From Epibacterium sp. Ofav1-8 (GTDB lineage: Bacteria; Pseudomonadota; Alphaproteobacteria; Rhodobacterales; Rhodobacteraceae), in NCBI RefSeq assembly GCF_022348185.1, contig NZ_JAKRFD010000007.1, forward strand, positions 1-64,000: a DNA stretch of 64,000 nt, read 5' to 3'. The notes under the pieces are model-generated. The model searched no databases and was not told where the DNA came from. It was given only the letters and a program-made list of their open reading frames with translations. How positions within the stretch are numbered: position 1 is the first letter of the stretch; every line of letters begins with the position of its first letter. The position numbers and the translations under genes were made by a program. Shown one piece after another: positions 8,702-16,922 of this stretch.

Positions 8702-9786
8702 TGGTCCACAAGCCCCCGTCGTTTGAGCAGTATCCACAGGAAGACGGGCGCCCCGAGCACCGCGGTGACAATGCCGATCGGCAATTCTGCCGGTGCAATG
8801 ATGGTTCTGCTGACAAGATCCGCACCCAGCAGCAAGGTTGCCCCCAGCAACGCCGCATTCGGCAGGAGCATGCCATGATCCGGTCCGGTGGCCAGGCGCA
8901 GCACATGTGGCACCACGATGCCCACAAACCCGATGCCGCCGGTGGCGGCGACGGCGACGCCCGTTGCGGCCGCCACCGAGAAGATCGCCGCATTTTTCAT
9001 GCGCTGGACCGGTATTCCCATGTGGGCTGCTGCCGCCTCGCCGAGGGCAAGGCAGTTCAACCCATGCGCCAGCCAGGTGGAGCCGATGATGGCCAAGAGG
9101 ATAACCGGCCCGGCAATCAGTGATTTTTCCCAGGTGGCCCCGGCCAGCGACCCCATCTGCCAGAAGGTCAGGTCCCGCAGTTGCTGATCGTCGGCCATGT
9201 AGACCAGGATGCCCGAGACCGCGCCCGAGAGTGCACCAAGCGCGATGCCCGCCAGCAGCATTGTTGCCACAGAGGTGCGCCCGCCGCGCGTGGAGACGCG
9301 ATAGAGGATCAAGGTGCTTCCCCAGCCGCCGATAAAGGCCGCGATCGGGGTCACGTAATGGCCGAACAGGCTCTGCACCCCCAGGGGCAGCAGGCTGCCC
9401 AGGACGATCGACACAATCGCGCCAAGCCCTGCGCCGGCGCCGACCCCGACCAGTCCGGGATCGGCAAGCGGGTTCCGGAACAAGCCCTGCATGACCGCGC
9501 CGGACACAGCCAGCGCCGCCCCGACCAGGATGCACAGGACGACGCGTGGCATTCGAATATCCCACAGCACGACCCGTTCCATTGTCGTCAATTCCGCGCC
9601 GGTGAGGAGTTTGCCAACCGCGCCCCAGAGGGACGTGCCCGACGCGCCGAAGGCGAGGTTTACGACGGTTGCCAGCCCCAGCAGCACCAGGAGAACCACA
9701 CTCAGTTGCCGGGCAAGGATGCGGCGGTCGAATTCCCGCGCCCGCGGTGGGGGGCTGTGGGTGTCTGTATTGTCATAGGTCACCAT
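8698..9786 (-). CDS. hmuU: Heme ABC transporter permease (FecCD/BtuC family)
   Basis: This 362-residue polytopic inner-membrane protein of the FecCD family has about ten membrane helices and a short polar N-terminus. Typical motifs are 'WDIRMPRVVLCILVGAALAVSGAVMQGLFRNPLADPGLVG' (given here as the family's first conserved block) and the C-terminal 'GIGFVGIVVPHVLR' coupling region. It forms the channel of the HmuTUV importer. Its stop overlaps the hmuV ATG, and its start lies only 3 bp after the hmuT stop, so all three subunits are translationally linked. Confidence 0.93.
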   Translation of the reverse strand: MVTYDNTDTHSPPPRAREFDRRILARQLSVVLLVLLGLATVVNLAFGASGTSLWGAVGKLLTGAELTTMERVVLWDIRMPRVVLCILVGAALAVSGAVMQGLFRNPLADPGLVGVGAGAGLGAIVSIVLGSLLPLGVQSLFGHYVTPIAAFIGGWGSTLILYRVSTRGGRTSVATMLLAGIALGALSGAVSGILVYMADDQQLRDLTFWQMGSLAGATWEKSLIAGPVILLAIIGSTWLAHGLNCLALGEAAAAHMGIPVQRMKNAAIFSVAAATGVAVAATGGIGFVGIVVPHVLRLATGPDHGMLLPNAALLGATLLLGADLVSRTIIAPAELPIGIVTAVLGAPVFLWILLKRRGLVDQ

Positions 9787-9789
9787 GGG

Positions 9790-10641
9790 TCAAAGCGGCC
9801 CGTAGAGAGAGGTTGCCAACTCCAGTGCGGCATCCGCAGTGCGCGGGCCGAAGCCCAACAGATACAGACCGTTCATCCGTACAACCGATCCGGAGGCAGC
9901 CGCCGGCGTGGGCTTGATGGACGGGAGCGCAAGCAGTTCCGCATTCGGGGCGCCGTGATCGCCGCCGCGATCCATCATCAGGATCACGTCGGGCGCGGCT
10001 CGCGAGACCGCTTCGTCGGTCATCAGCTTGTACCCCTCGAACCCGGTCAGCGCATTGACACCGCCTGCCATGCCGATGATGCCATCCGCAGCGGTATTGG
10101 TGCCGGAGGCCATGATCCGTCCGCCACGCGTCGACAACACGAAGAGTACGCGCTTGCGGTCGGCGTCCGGGATGGAGGCCACTTTCTCTGCAACCGCATC
10201 AAGATCATCGCGCAGCTTTGTGGCGAGGGCCTCGGCTTCGGCGGTTTTTCCCGTCGCCGCGCCGATTGTCGTGATCTTGTCCAGGATCCCCTGGGGGGTA
10301 TAGCTGTCCGGGACCTCGACAAGCTCGACCTCCGCCTCTTTGAGCACCTCCAGGGTTTCGGCCGGGCCGGCCCCGGCTTCGGAGATGATCAGGTCGGGAT
10401 TGACCGACAGCACGCCCTCCGGTGCCAGCGCCCGCATGTACCCGACATCGGGCAGGGTGGTTGCGGCCTCGGGATAGACGGATGTCGTGTCGCGCGCGAT
10501 CAGCCTGTCTTCTGCGCCGAGCGCATAGATGATCTCGGTCACCGAGCCGCCGATCGCCAGCACGCGATCTGCGGCGTGGAGGGTCAGGGGCGTCGTAAAC
10601 AGGGCCAGGCTGAGGGCGATGGTGTGCAAGGGAAGACGCAT
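9790..10641 (-). CDS. hmuT: Periplasmic heme-binding protein
   Basis: The 283-residue type III solute-binding protein has a clear signal peptide (residues 1-24, ending 'LTLHAA') and then 'DRVLAIGGSVTEIIYALG', the usual first strand and helix of HmuT/BtuF-like proteins. The conserved 'DLIISEAGAGP' loop follows. It hands heme from the outer-membrane receptor to HmuUV. ATG 10641 shares its first base with the hmuS stop (TGATG). A GTG one codon upstream is in frame but less likely. Confidence 0.9.
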   Translation of the reverse strand: MRLPLHTIALSLALFTTPLTLHAADRVLAIGGSVTEIIYALGAEDRLIARDTTSVYPEAATTLPDVGYMRALAPEGVLSVNPDLIISEAGAGPAETLEVLKEAEVELVEVPDSYTPQGILDKITTIGAATGKTAEAEALATKLRDDLDAVAEKVASIPDADRKRVLFVLSTRGGRIMASGTNTAADGIIGMAGGVNALTGFEGYKLMTDEAVSRAAPDVILMMDRGGDHGAPNAELLALPSIKPTPAAASGSVVRMNGLYLLGFGPRTADAALELATSLYGPL

Positions 10642-11696
10642 CACAGTGTTTCCTTTTCTTTTGCGCGGGGGAGGGCGGCCACGAGGGTGTCCCAGGCGGG
10701 GCGGCTGTCCAGGTCTTCGGTTTTGCGGCCAAAGATCTGCAGGATGAGGCCACCGTCCGCATCAAATGCTTCGACCGAGGTCGCGGGGCCGCGCTGGGTC
10801 GGTTTGGTTGCGGCATAGACTTCGGCGATGTGATCCAGTCGCAGATGCAGGTTGAAGCGCGGATCCATCACATTCTGCCACGGTCCCATGGCCTTCAGCC
10901 TGTCGATGGGGCCGCCGTGGATCTGGATGCAGCCACGGTTGCCGACAAAGAGCATCACCTCCGTGCCGCTGCCAGCCAGAGCTTGCAGCGCAGCATCAAC
11001 AGCGCCGACGTCCAGAGCCGCGACGAAAGGCGCGCCGACGTGGCGGTAGGCGCCGAGTCGGTTCATCTTCAGTTTCGAAGTCAGGCGCAGGAACTGGTGG
11101 GTGTCGGTCATCTTCGCCCATTCGCTGCGCAAAAGCGCGATCTTATCGAGATTGACCCTGGGCGCTTCGGCCGGTTTGCGCGGGCTCACGTCGCGCGTGT
11201 CCGACTGATCTCCGGTTGCGAGTTGCGCCACCACGTCGGACCAGGCGGCGTGATTGGATGTGTCACGCAGGTGGATCTTGTGAACGGCGTCCCCGGCTGC
11301 ATCAAAGATCTGGATCGAGCGTTTGACGCCGCTTTCGGTCTCCGTTTCCACCGCAAATGCGCTCACCCAATGGGAGGGAAACAGACGCAGATCAATTTCG
11401 GGCTGCAGAATCATCGCCGCATGCGGCCCGCTTTTGTAGTTGCCATAGGTGCCGATGCGCTCATGCACGCAGGAGGCGTTGCGGGTGAGCGCCATCACTT
11501 CACCCAGATGCGCGATCTGCGGCATCAACGCGTCCGGATGGGCCGAGACAGCTGTCACCCCCTGGCCGACAAAAGCCGCCAGAAGTTGAGCTTCGGCAAT
11601 ATCATGAGAGTCGCAAAAATCGCGTGCGCGCAGGCTGTTGTGCGCCGCGCGCAAGGCGCGGATGTCGTCTGCGGAAGACGGGGGAGCGTGGGCCAT
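10641..11696 (-). CDS. hmuS: Hemin-degrading factor, HemS/HmuS family
   Basis: A 351-residue cytosolic protein made of two structurally repeated halves, as in HemS/ChuS/HmuS. The halves show similar segments around 'RIGTYGNYKSG' with 'VSAFAVETETESG', and 'RHVGAPFVAALD' with 'VGNRGCIQIHGGPI'. It binds and degrades or traffics heme delivered by HmuTUV. I chose ATG 11696 because GAGGA lies 8-9 bp upstream; the open frame extends further without support. It is the first gene of the leftward operon, divergent from the receptor gene. Confidence 0.9.
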   Translation of the reverse strand: MAHAPPSSADDIRALRAAHNSLRARDFCDSHDIAEAQLLAAFVGQGVTAVSAHPDALMPQIAHLGEVMALTRNASCVHERIGTYGNYKSGPHAAMILQPEIDLRLFPSHWVSAFAVETETESGVKRSIQIFDAAGDAVHKIHLRDTSNHAAWSDVVAQLATGDQSDTRDVSPRKPAEAPRVNLDKIALLRSEWAKMTDTHQFLRLTSKLKMNRLGAYRHVGAPFVAALDVGAVDAALQALAGSGTEVMLFVGNRGCIQIHGGPIDRLKAMGPWQNVMDPRFNLHLRLDHIAEVYAATKPTQRGPATSVEAFDADGGLILQIFGRKTEDLDSRPAWDTLVAALPRAKEKETL

Positions 11697-11948
11697 CAAG
11701 GGTCCTCGTATTGAAGTGTTGGGATTGCTTGCTGGCACGCGCCGCCGTTCGGGCGCTGGGCTGACATTTCGGCTGCGCATATATTTACACAGCGCGATAT
11801 TTCTTGACAGAATTAATAAATTATTTTAGGCGCGGCAAGTGTGAACACCCGGTGACGCCAACCTCGCCGGAAAAACAGAACGCAAGACACCAAGCCAGCC
11901 CCAAGGCGAGCATGCGGTATTCCTCTGCATCAGATCTATGGGGACGAC
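11697..11948. promoter_or_regulatory. Divergent hmuS / hmuR control region
   Basis: This 252-bp gap separates two divergent heme-uptake units and contains a strikingly AT-rich block (about 11780-11830) in an otherwise GC-rich region. A consensus -35 TTGACA is at 11804-11809 on the plus strand, within TTCT-TGAC-AGAA, a small inverted repeat. I could not find a convincing -10 at 17 bp or match a named iron operator with certainty. Iron-responsive control by Irr, RirA, Fur or IscR is likely from gene content. Confidence 0.5.
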
Positions 11949-13949
11949 ATGAAAATCCATACAATGCGCCGGGCACTTCTGTGCTCCGTCTCGGGCATGG
12001 CATTGGCCATGACCGCAACTGGCAGCACCGCTCAGGAGCTGACCGAGGGCGAGGGGTTCCTCGGCTATCTGGTCATCGGCAACAACAAGCGCGACGTTCA
12101 GACCGACACCGCCACACCCAAAACCGTTCTCAACGCCGAAGAAATCCAGGACCGGCAGGCCGGCAGCGTGTCGGAACTGATCGATTCCGTGCCCGGCGTC
12201 ACGCTGGTCAATGCGGGAACGCCGACGGGGGCAGGCATCAATATCCGCGGCTATGGTGCGGACGGGACCTATGGCTCCAACCAGAAAGTGCAGATCCAGC
12301 TTGATGGTGCCACGATGGGGTCGGAGGAACTCTATCGGATCGGGACGCAGCTCTATACCGACCCGGCGCTGTTCCGCGAAGTTTCCGTGATCCGCGGCAC
12401 GGTGGGGTCGTATGAGTATGGTTCCGGCGTCATCGGTGGGGTGGTGAACCTGGAAACCATTGACGCCGCCGACCTGACCGATGGTGAAATCGGCCTCTCC
12501 GGGCGGCAGACCTTAGAATATTACGGCAACGCAGATACGCGGGTCAGCTCCACCATCCTCGGCTGGCAGCCGACCGAGAATCTGGAGTTCCTGCTGAACT
12601 ACACCTATCGCGAGCAGGGCAACTACACCGACGGCGATGGCAACGAGGTGGCCAATACCGGCTACGAATTGCCGTCTTATCTGGTGAAAGGGAAATACAG
12701 TTTCGGGAACAATGCGGACCAGTCGCTGACCTTTTCGCATTCGCAGACGACCTCGGACGAGAAGGACGTGCCCTACGACGCCTTTGCGGGGACGACCACG
12801 TTTGGCAATGTGGATCGCTACACAGAGACCACGACAACCAGCCTGCAATATGCCTTCAATCCAATTGGGAATGACCTGATCGATTTGACGGCGACCCTGT
12901 CCTATGCCGATCAGTATATCGAGCAGGATATGGTCAGCGGCTCGCCCTTCGCCGCGGCACTGTTGAATGCCGATCACCGCTATGAAACCACCAAGCTGAC
13001 GGTCAAGAATAGCTCTTATTTCGATGCATTCGGCGTGTCTCACAACCTGCGCGCGGGGGGCGAGATCATCCACAAGGACCGTCTTGACGCCTCATCCGCG
13101 CCGGGGGGCACCGACAAGCGGTTTGCATTGTTTGCCATCGACGAGATCGATTTCGGCAATGGTCTGACCCTGACACCGGCGATGCGCTACGAGACGCAGA
13201 ACATCGAAGCAAGCGCCGATGGAACCTATGTCACTGCGGGCGAGAGCTTTGACAACAGCGAGCTGATGGGCGGGATTTCCGCACGCTATGCGTTTGAAAG
13301 CGGTTTCGCGGTCTTCGGGTCCGTGGCCTATACCGCAGGGCTGCCCATTCTCGATGACTTCGATTACGCAACCTATCCGACCTACATGACCCAGAGTGAG
13401 AAGGCGGTGACCTACGAGCTTGGGGCGTCCTATGACAAGGTCGGTCTGTTCAGCAGCGATGATCAACTCAAGGCAAAGGTGAACTTCTGGCAGACGCGGC
13501 TTTGGGATTATACCTCCGGGACCGAATACGCCACCGTCGACCGTGTGAATACCGAAGGCGTCGAGGTGGAGGCATCCTACAGCCACGAGTCGGGCGCCTA
13601 TGTGGATATGAACGCCAACATGTCCAGCGGTGAATGGGTCTATGTGGGCGGAACCACTGCCGATTACACCCGGATGCCGGCAAACAGCCTTGGTCTCACC
13701 GTCGGCAAGAAGTTCAACGACACCCTCGATGTGTCCTGGGAGGCGGTGCTGACCAAGGACATCCGCAGCACCCCCGGCTATGCGGTCCACAACCTGCGCG
13801 CCACCTATGACATCGACACCGGTTTCCTGAAGGAAGCGCAGGTGCGCATCGGCGTCGAGAATATTCTCGACAAGCAGTACACGCCGCATCTGGCAACCCG
13901 CGCGGCGGCCGGGCGCAACATCAAACTCTCGTTGGCAGCAGCATTCTGA
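11949..13949 (+). CDS. TonB-dependent outer-membrane heme receptor
   Basis: The 666-residue protein has a signal peptide cut near residue 28 ('GSTAQE'). A plug domain at about 55-170 carries 'DRQAGSVSELIDSVPGVTL' and 'INIRGYGADG'. A beta-barrel rich in aromatic/polar alternation ends in Phe ('LSLAAAF'), as outer-membrane barrels do. Genomic context identifies heme as the likely ligand: hmuSTUV is divergent, and exbB, exbD and tonB follow. I do not see the FRAP and NPNL motifs that mark classical HemR/HmuR receptors, so it may be a divergent heme receptor or take a hemophore or another iron complex. A second ATG sits at codon 6. Confidence 0.88.
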   Translation: MKIHTMRRALLCSVSGMALAMTATGSTAQELTEGEGFLGYLVIGNNKRDVQTDTATPKTVLNAEEIQDRQAGSVSELIDSVPGVTLVNAGTPTGAGINIRGYGADGTYGSNQKVQIQLDGATMGSEELYRIGTQLYTDPALFREVSVIRGTVGSYEYGSGVIGGVVNLETIDAADLTDGEIGLSGRQTLEYYGNADTRVSSTILGWQPTENLEFLLNYTYREQGNYTDGDGNEVANTGYELPSYLVKGKYSFGNNADQSLTFSHSQTTSDEKDVPYDAFAGTTTFGNVDRYTETTTTSLQYAFNPIGNDLIDLTATLSYADQYIEQDMVSGSPFAAALLNADHRYETTKLTVKNSSYFDAFGVSHNLRAGGEIIHKDRLDASSAPGGTDKRFALFAIDEIDFGNGLTLTPAMRYETQNIEASADGTYVTAGESFDNSELMGGISARYAFESGFAVFGSVAYTAGLPILDDFDYATYPTYMTQSEKAVTYELGASYDKVGLFSSDDQLKAKVNFWQTRLWDYTSGTEYATVDRVNTEGVEVEASYSHESGAYVDMNANMSSGEWVYVGGTTADYTRMPANSLGLTVGKKFNDTLDVSWEAVLTKDIRSTPGYAVHNLRATYDIDTGFLKEAQVRIGVENILDKQYTPHLATRAAAGRNIKLSLAAAF

Positions 13950-13968
13950 TTTCGAAGGAGATGACACG

Positions 13969-14415
13969 ATGAGATACCGGAGCCAGGTTCATACCCTTGC
14001 CCTCGTGGCGGCTGCCCTTTCTTTCCTCGGGGGGGCAACCGTTGCACGGGCTGAGGACACCCCGCCACACTCGGGCGTTCAGATCGAACTCAACGCGCTT
14101 CAGGATCAGGGCGGTGCGTGTCGCCTGTCGTTTCTGGCGACGAATGCCCGAAACACCGACATCGAAGAGGCGGTCTATGAGATCGTTCTCTTCGACCGGT
14201 CCGGTGGGGTGATGATGCTCACCCTGTTTGATTTTCGAGACCTGCCTGCGGGACGTCCCCGGGTCCGGCAGTTCGATCTGCCCGAGACCGCCTGCGCGGA
14301 TGTCGGGCGGGTGCTGTTGAATGGTGCAAGCCGCTGCCAAAGCGCGGGCGAGAGCACGATTTGCGAAGAGGCGCTGAGCCTCAGCAGCCGCACGGATGTG
14401 GAGCTTCTGGGATGA
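13969..14415 (+). CDS. Small secreted four-cysteine protein of the heme locus
   Basis: The 148-residue product has an N-terminal signal peptide (about 1-28, ending 'VARAED') and a mature part with four cysteines ('GACRLSF', 'ETACADV', 'ASRCQS', 'TICEE') that could form two disulfides in the periplasm. I do not recognise a named domain. It begins 19 bp after the receptor stop with a good GAAGGAG site, and its stop overlaps the exbB start (ATGA). It is therefore embedded in the receptor-exbB-exbD-tonB operon, and a role in heme transfer or in the Ton complex is plausible but unproven. Confidence 0.8.
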   Translation: MRYRSQVHTLALVAAALSFLGGATVARAEDTPPHSGVQIELNALQDQGGACRLSFLATNARNTDIEEAVYEIVLFDRSGGVMMLTLFDFRDLPAGRPRVRQFDLPETACADVGRVLLNGASRCQSAGESTICEEALSLSSRTDVELLG

Positions 14416-15095
14416 TGGATCTAACTCAAATCTGGTCCGGCGTGCTGATCTCGGTTGCTGAAATCGTCGAGGTCGGCGGCCCGGTGGTGGTTTTGCTGCT
14501 GGTTCTGTCCGTGGTCAGCGCCGCAACCGTGCTCTACAAGATGTGGCAGTTTCGCCGGGCCGGAGTGGGGCGGCATCGCCGGGTAAAACTGGCGCTCGCG
14601 GCCTTCGAACGCGGCGATGCGCGCGCGGCAGAGGCAATCCTGGCGGAGTCCAGGAGCTATCTGGTGGCCCCGGTGCGGCGCGCGCTGCACGGCGCAAAGG
14701 CGCCGGGGACCGGTGCCGTTTCGGATCGCTGCGATGCTGAGGCCGAGGCGCTGTTTCTGCGTCTTGAAACCGGTCTGGGGTTCCTTGATCTGGTGGCGCA
14801 GCTAGCGCCGCTGATCGGTTTGTTCGGCACCGTGCTCGGCATGATCGAGGCGTTTCAGGGGTTGCAGTCGGCGGGGACTTCGGTTGATCCGACCGTGCTT
14901 GCGGGCGGCATCTGGGTGGCGCTGCTGACCACGGCGGCGGGTCTTGCCGTTGCCATGCCGGTGGCTGCGGTGCATGGCTGGTTGAGCGGCGCGGTCGAGC
15001 GCGACCGGGTCTTTGCAAATATGGCGCTGCGCCAGGCCTTCGCCCCCGACGGCACTGCGGTGGCGGCGGTTGCGCCGCAAGAGGCAGCAGCCTGA
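14412..15095 (+). CDS. exbB: ExbB-type proton channel protein (MotA/TolQ/ExbB family)
   Basis: The 227-residue inner-membrane protein has three membrane segments: near 20-40 ('VVVLLLVLSVVSAATVLYK'), near 130-150 and near 170-195. It contains the conserved 'LAPLIGLFGTVLGMIEAF' block and 'GGIWVALLTTAAGLAVAMPV', which form the channel helices of ExbB/TolQ. It assembles with ExbD to power TonB. The start at 14412 overlaps the previous stop; ATG 14415 is an equally possible start. Its gene neighbours make it dedicated to heme uptake. Confidence 0.92.
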   Translation: MMDLTQIWSGVLISVAEIVEVGGPVVVLLLVLSVVSAATVLYKMWQFRRAGVGRHRRVKLALAAFERGDARAAEAILAESRSYLVAPVRRALHGAKAPGTGAVSDRCDAEAEALFLRLETGLGFLDLVAQLAPLIGLFGTVLGMIEAFQGLQSAGTSVDPTVLAGGIWVALLTTAAGLAVAMPVAAVHGWLSGAVERDRVFANMALRQAFAPDGTAVAAVAPQEAAA

Positions 15096-15496
15096 TGGGG
15101 CTGCGCCTGAATAAACGGCAGGCCAGGCGCCTGTCGATGACGTCTCTGATCGACGTGATCTTTCTGCTGTTGCTGTTTTTCATGCTGTCGTCGACCTTTT
15201 CCCGCTTTGGCGCGGTGGAGCTGATGGCAGCCGGGCAAGGGTCGGGAGACAGCGCGACTTCCCGTCCGGTGTTTCTCCGGCTGGCGGCGAACCATCTGTT
15301 GCTCAATGGCGAGACGGTTGCGCTTGAGGGCCTTGCGGACCGTTTGCAGCTGTTGACGGCGGATCTGGCGGAGGCGGATGCGCAGGGGACACAGGTGCTT
15401 GTCAGCCTGACCGCCGAGGTCAGTTCTCAACGTCTGGTCGATGTGCTTGCGGTGCTGCGTCGTCAGCCCGGCCTCGCCGTTGCTGTATTGGGGTAG
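15095..15496 (+). CDS. exbD: ExbD biopolymer transport protein (Asp-containing copy)
   Basis: This 133-residue protein has one N-terminal membrane helix (about 17-38) and a periplasmic domain. The helix holds Asp20 in 'SLIDVIFLLLLFFM', equivalent to the essential proton-carrying Asp of E. coli ExbD. The first base of its ATG is the last of the exbB TGA stop (TGATG). It is the proton-active subunit candidate of this Ton system and is followed 3 bp later by a second exbD-like gene. Confidence 0.92.
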   Translation: MGLRLNKRQARRLSMTSLIDVIFLLLLFFMLSSTFSRFGAVELMAAGQGSGDSATSRPVFLRLAANHLLLNGETVALEGLADRLQLLTADLAEADAQGTQVLVSLTAEVSSQRLVDVLAVLRRQPGLAVAVLG

Positions 15497-15499
15497 GGG

Positions 15500-15895
15500 A
15501 TGCTGTCGCGCACTCGCAAAAGCAAAAGCCAACGAGAGCCCACGATCGCGCTGATCAACGTGGTCTTCCTGATGCTGGTCTTTTTTATGGTTGCAGGGTC
15601 GCTGGCGCCGGCACTGGACCCGGCGGTGCGCCTGGTCAAGGCGGCGGATCTGGACGCCAGCCCGCCCCCGGATGCATTGGTGATCCGGGCCGATGGCACC
15701 TTGCGTTTTCGCGGCGCGGAACTGACCTCGCCAGAGGCCTATGTGCGGATCGTGCGCGAAGAAGATGCCGCGTTCACCGCGCGGCTGGTGCCGGATCGCG
15801 CGCTGCCTGCCACCCGGTTGATCGCGGTTGCCAAGACGCTGCGCCAGCTTGGTGCGGCGCGGATCCTCCTGCTGTCGGAGCGCAACCTGTCATGA
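15500..15895 (+). CDS. Second ExbD-like protein with Asn in place of the membrane Asp
   Basis: The 131-residue protein has the ExbD/TolR architecture: a short basic N-terminus, one membrane helix (about 16-36) and a periplasmic domain. The helix reads 'ALINVVFLMLVFFM', so residue 20 is Asn where its neighbour has Asp. The codon is AAC at 15557-15559. In characterised ExbD the Asp is essential for energy transduction, so this copy should not carry protons by itself and may form a mixed dimer with the first ExbD. It overlaps tonB by 4 bp. Confidence 0.88.
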   Translation: MLSRTRKSKSQREPTIALINVVFLMLVFFMVAGSLAPALDPAVRLVKAADLDASPPPDALVIRADGTLRFRGAELTSPEAYVRIVREEDAAFTARLVPDRALPATRLIAVAKTLRQLGAARILLLSERNLS

Positions 15896-16845
15896 TACCG
15901 CGATCCCCTGTCATCGCCGGTCTTTCGGTCGTTGTCGCTCTTGCCGCGCATGCTGCCTTGCTGGTGGAGACCGACGAGGGGCGCGTTGAAATCGCGGGCG
16001 GTGGCAGCACCGCCCCGGCGGCCCTGGGCAACAGTTTTGCGGATCTTGCGCAGGGGCGTGCCAGCGCCGTTGAGGCAGAGACGACCACCGAGGCGACAGA
16101 GCCTGCCGAGGCCCTGCCGCCGGTCGACGCTGCCGAGGTGCACCCGGCAGAGCAGCCGACGGATGCAACGGCAGCCCCGGCGGTTTCGGCGTCAATCCCG
16201 CCGGTGCAGCCGGATGCAAGCGCGGCTGACGGCCTGACGCCGATCACGGAGACCGTGCCGGTTGTGGATGCGGCGGTAACACCGGCCGCCACCGCGACGC
16301 CGCAAGCCTCCGTTGCACCGGTTGCACAAGCGGTGGCCCCGGTGACCAATGCCAGGGTCGCTCCGATTGCATCGCCCTCCGAGTTGGCCCCTGACAGCAG
16401 CCTTCGGCCCGCGGCCCGCCCGGTGCGTCAGGCCAAGCGGCAGCCGGTGGCAAAGCCCGCACCCGCGGCGCCACGTGGCAACAGTAACCGCAACGCGCAG
16501 GCAGGATCGTCAAGCGGTGCGGAAGGTCAAACCGCGCCGCAGGCCGCCAGTGCCCGCGCGGCGCGGGACGCAGGCGAGGGGAATGCCGCAGCCTCCAACT
16601 ATCCGGGCGAGGTGATGCGACAGATCACCCGCCTGCCCAAGCCGCGAAGCTCCGCCAGGGGCGTGGCGCATGTGGCATTTGTGATCGGGGCCGGGGGGCA
16701 GGTGACCTCGGTGCGCATCGCCCGGAGTTCGGGCTCGCCCGCACTTGATCAGTTGGCGGTGCGGCAGATCCGGCGCGCGGCCCCGTTTCCACCGCCGCCA
16801 GCCGGTGCGCGGCGCCAGTTCACCATCGGCATCAAGGGATCCTGA
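15892..16845 (+). CDS. tonB: TonB family energy transducer
   Basis: The 317-residue protein has an N-terminal membrane anchor (about 7-24), a long Ala/Pro/Thr-rich periplasmic linker (about 50-215) and a C-terminal TonB domain. The C-terminal domain starts at 'YPGEVMRQITRLPKPR' and continues with 'GVAHVAFVIGAGGQV', 'SSGSPALDQLAVRQIRRAAPFPPPP' and a last strand 'FTIGI'. It transmits energy from ExbB/ExbD to the outer-membrane receptor. It starts within the stop of the second exbD (ATGA) and is the last gene of this rightward operon. Confidence 0.9.
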   Translation: MIPRSPVIAGLSVVVALAAHAALLVETDEGRVEIAGGGSTAPAALGNSFADLAQGRASAVEAETTTEATEPAEALPPVDAAEVHPAEQPTDATAAPAVSASIPPVQPDASAADGLTPITETVPVVDAAVTPAATATPQASVAPVAQAVAPVTNARVAPIASPSELAPDSSLRPAARPVRQAKRQPVAKPAPAAPRGNSNRNAQAGSSSGAEGQTAPQAASARAARDAGEGNAAASNYPGEVMRQITRLPKPRSSARGVAHVAFVIGAGGQVTSVRIARSSGSPALDQLAVRQIRRAAPFPPPPAGARRQFTIGIKGS

Positions 16846-16922
16846 TCCGGCCGCAGTTCCTGTTTGATTAATGCCCGCCAAGGCGCCAGTCTTCAACGCA
16901 GCAGGCGCGGTGGAGGATGGGC

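Noticed and set aside
8702-9565. Apparent N-terminal extension of HmuV upstream of 8701
   Set aside because: The extension overlaps hmuU in another frame and is low-complexity; ATG 8701 with its 4-bp overlap gives the correct HmuV length.
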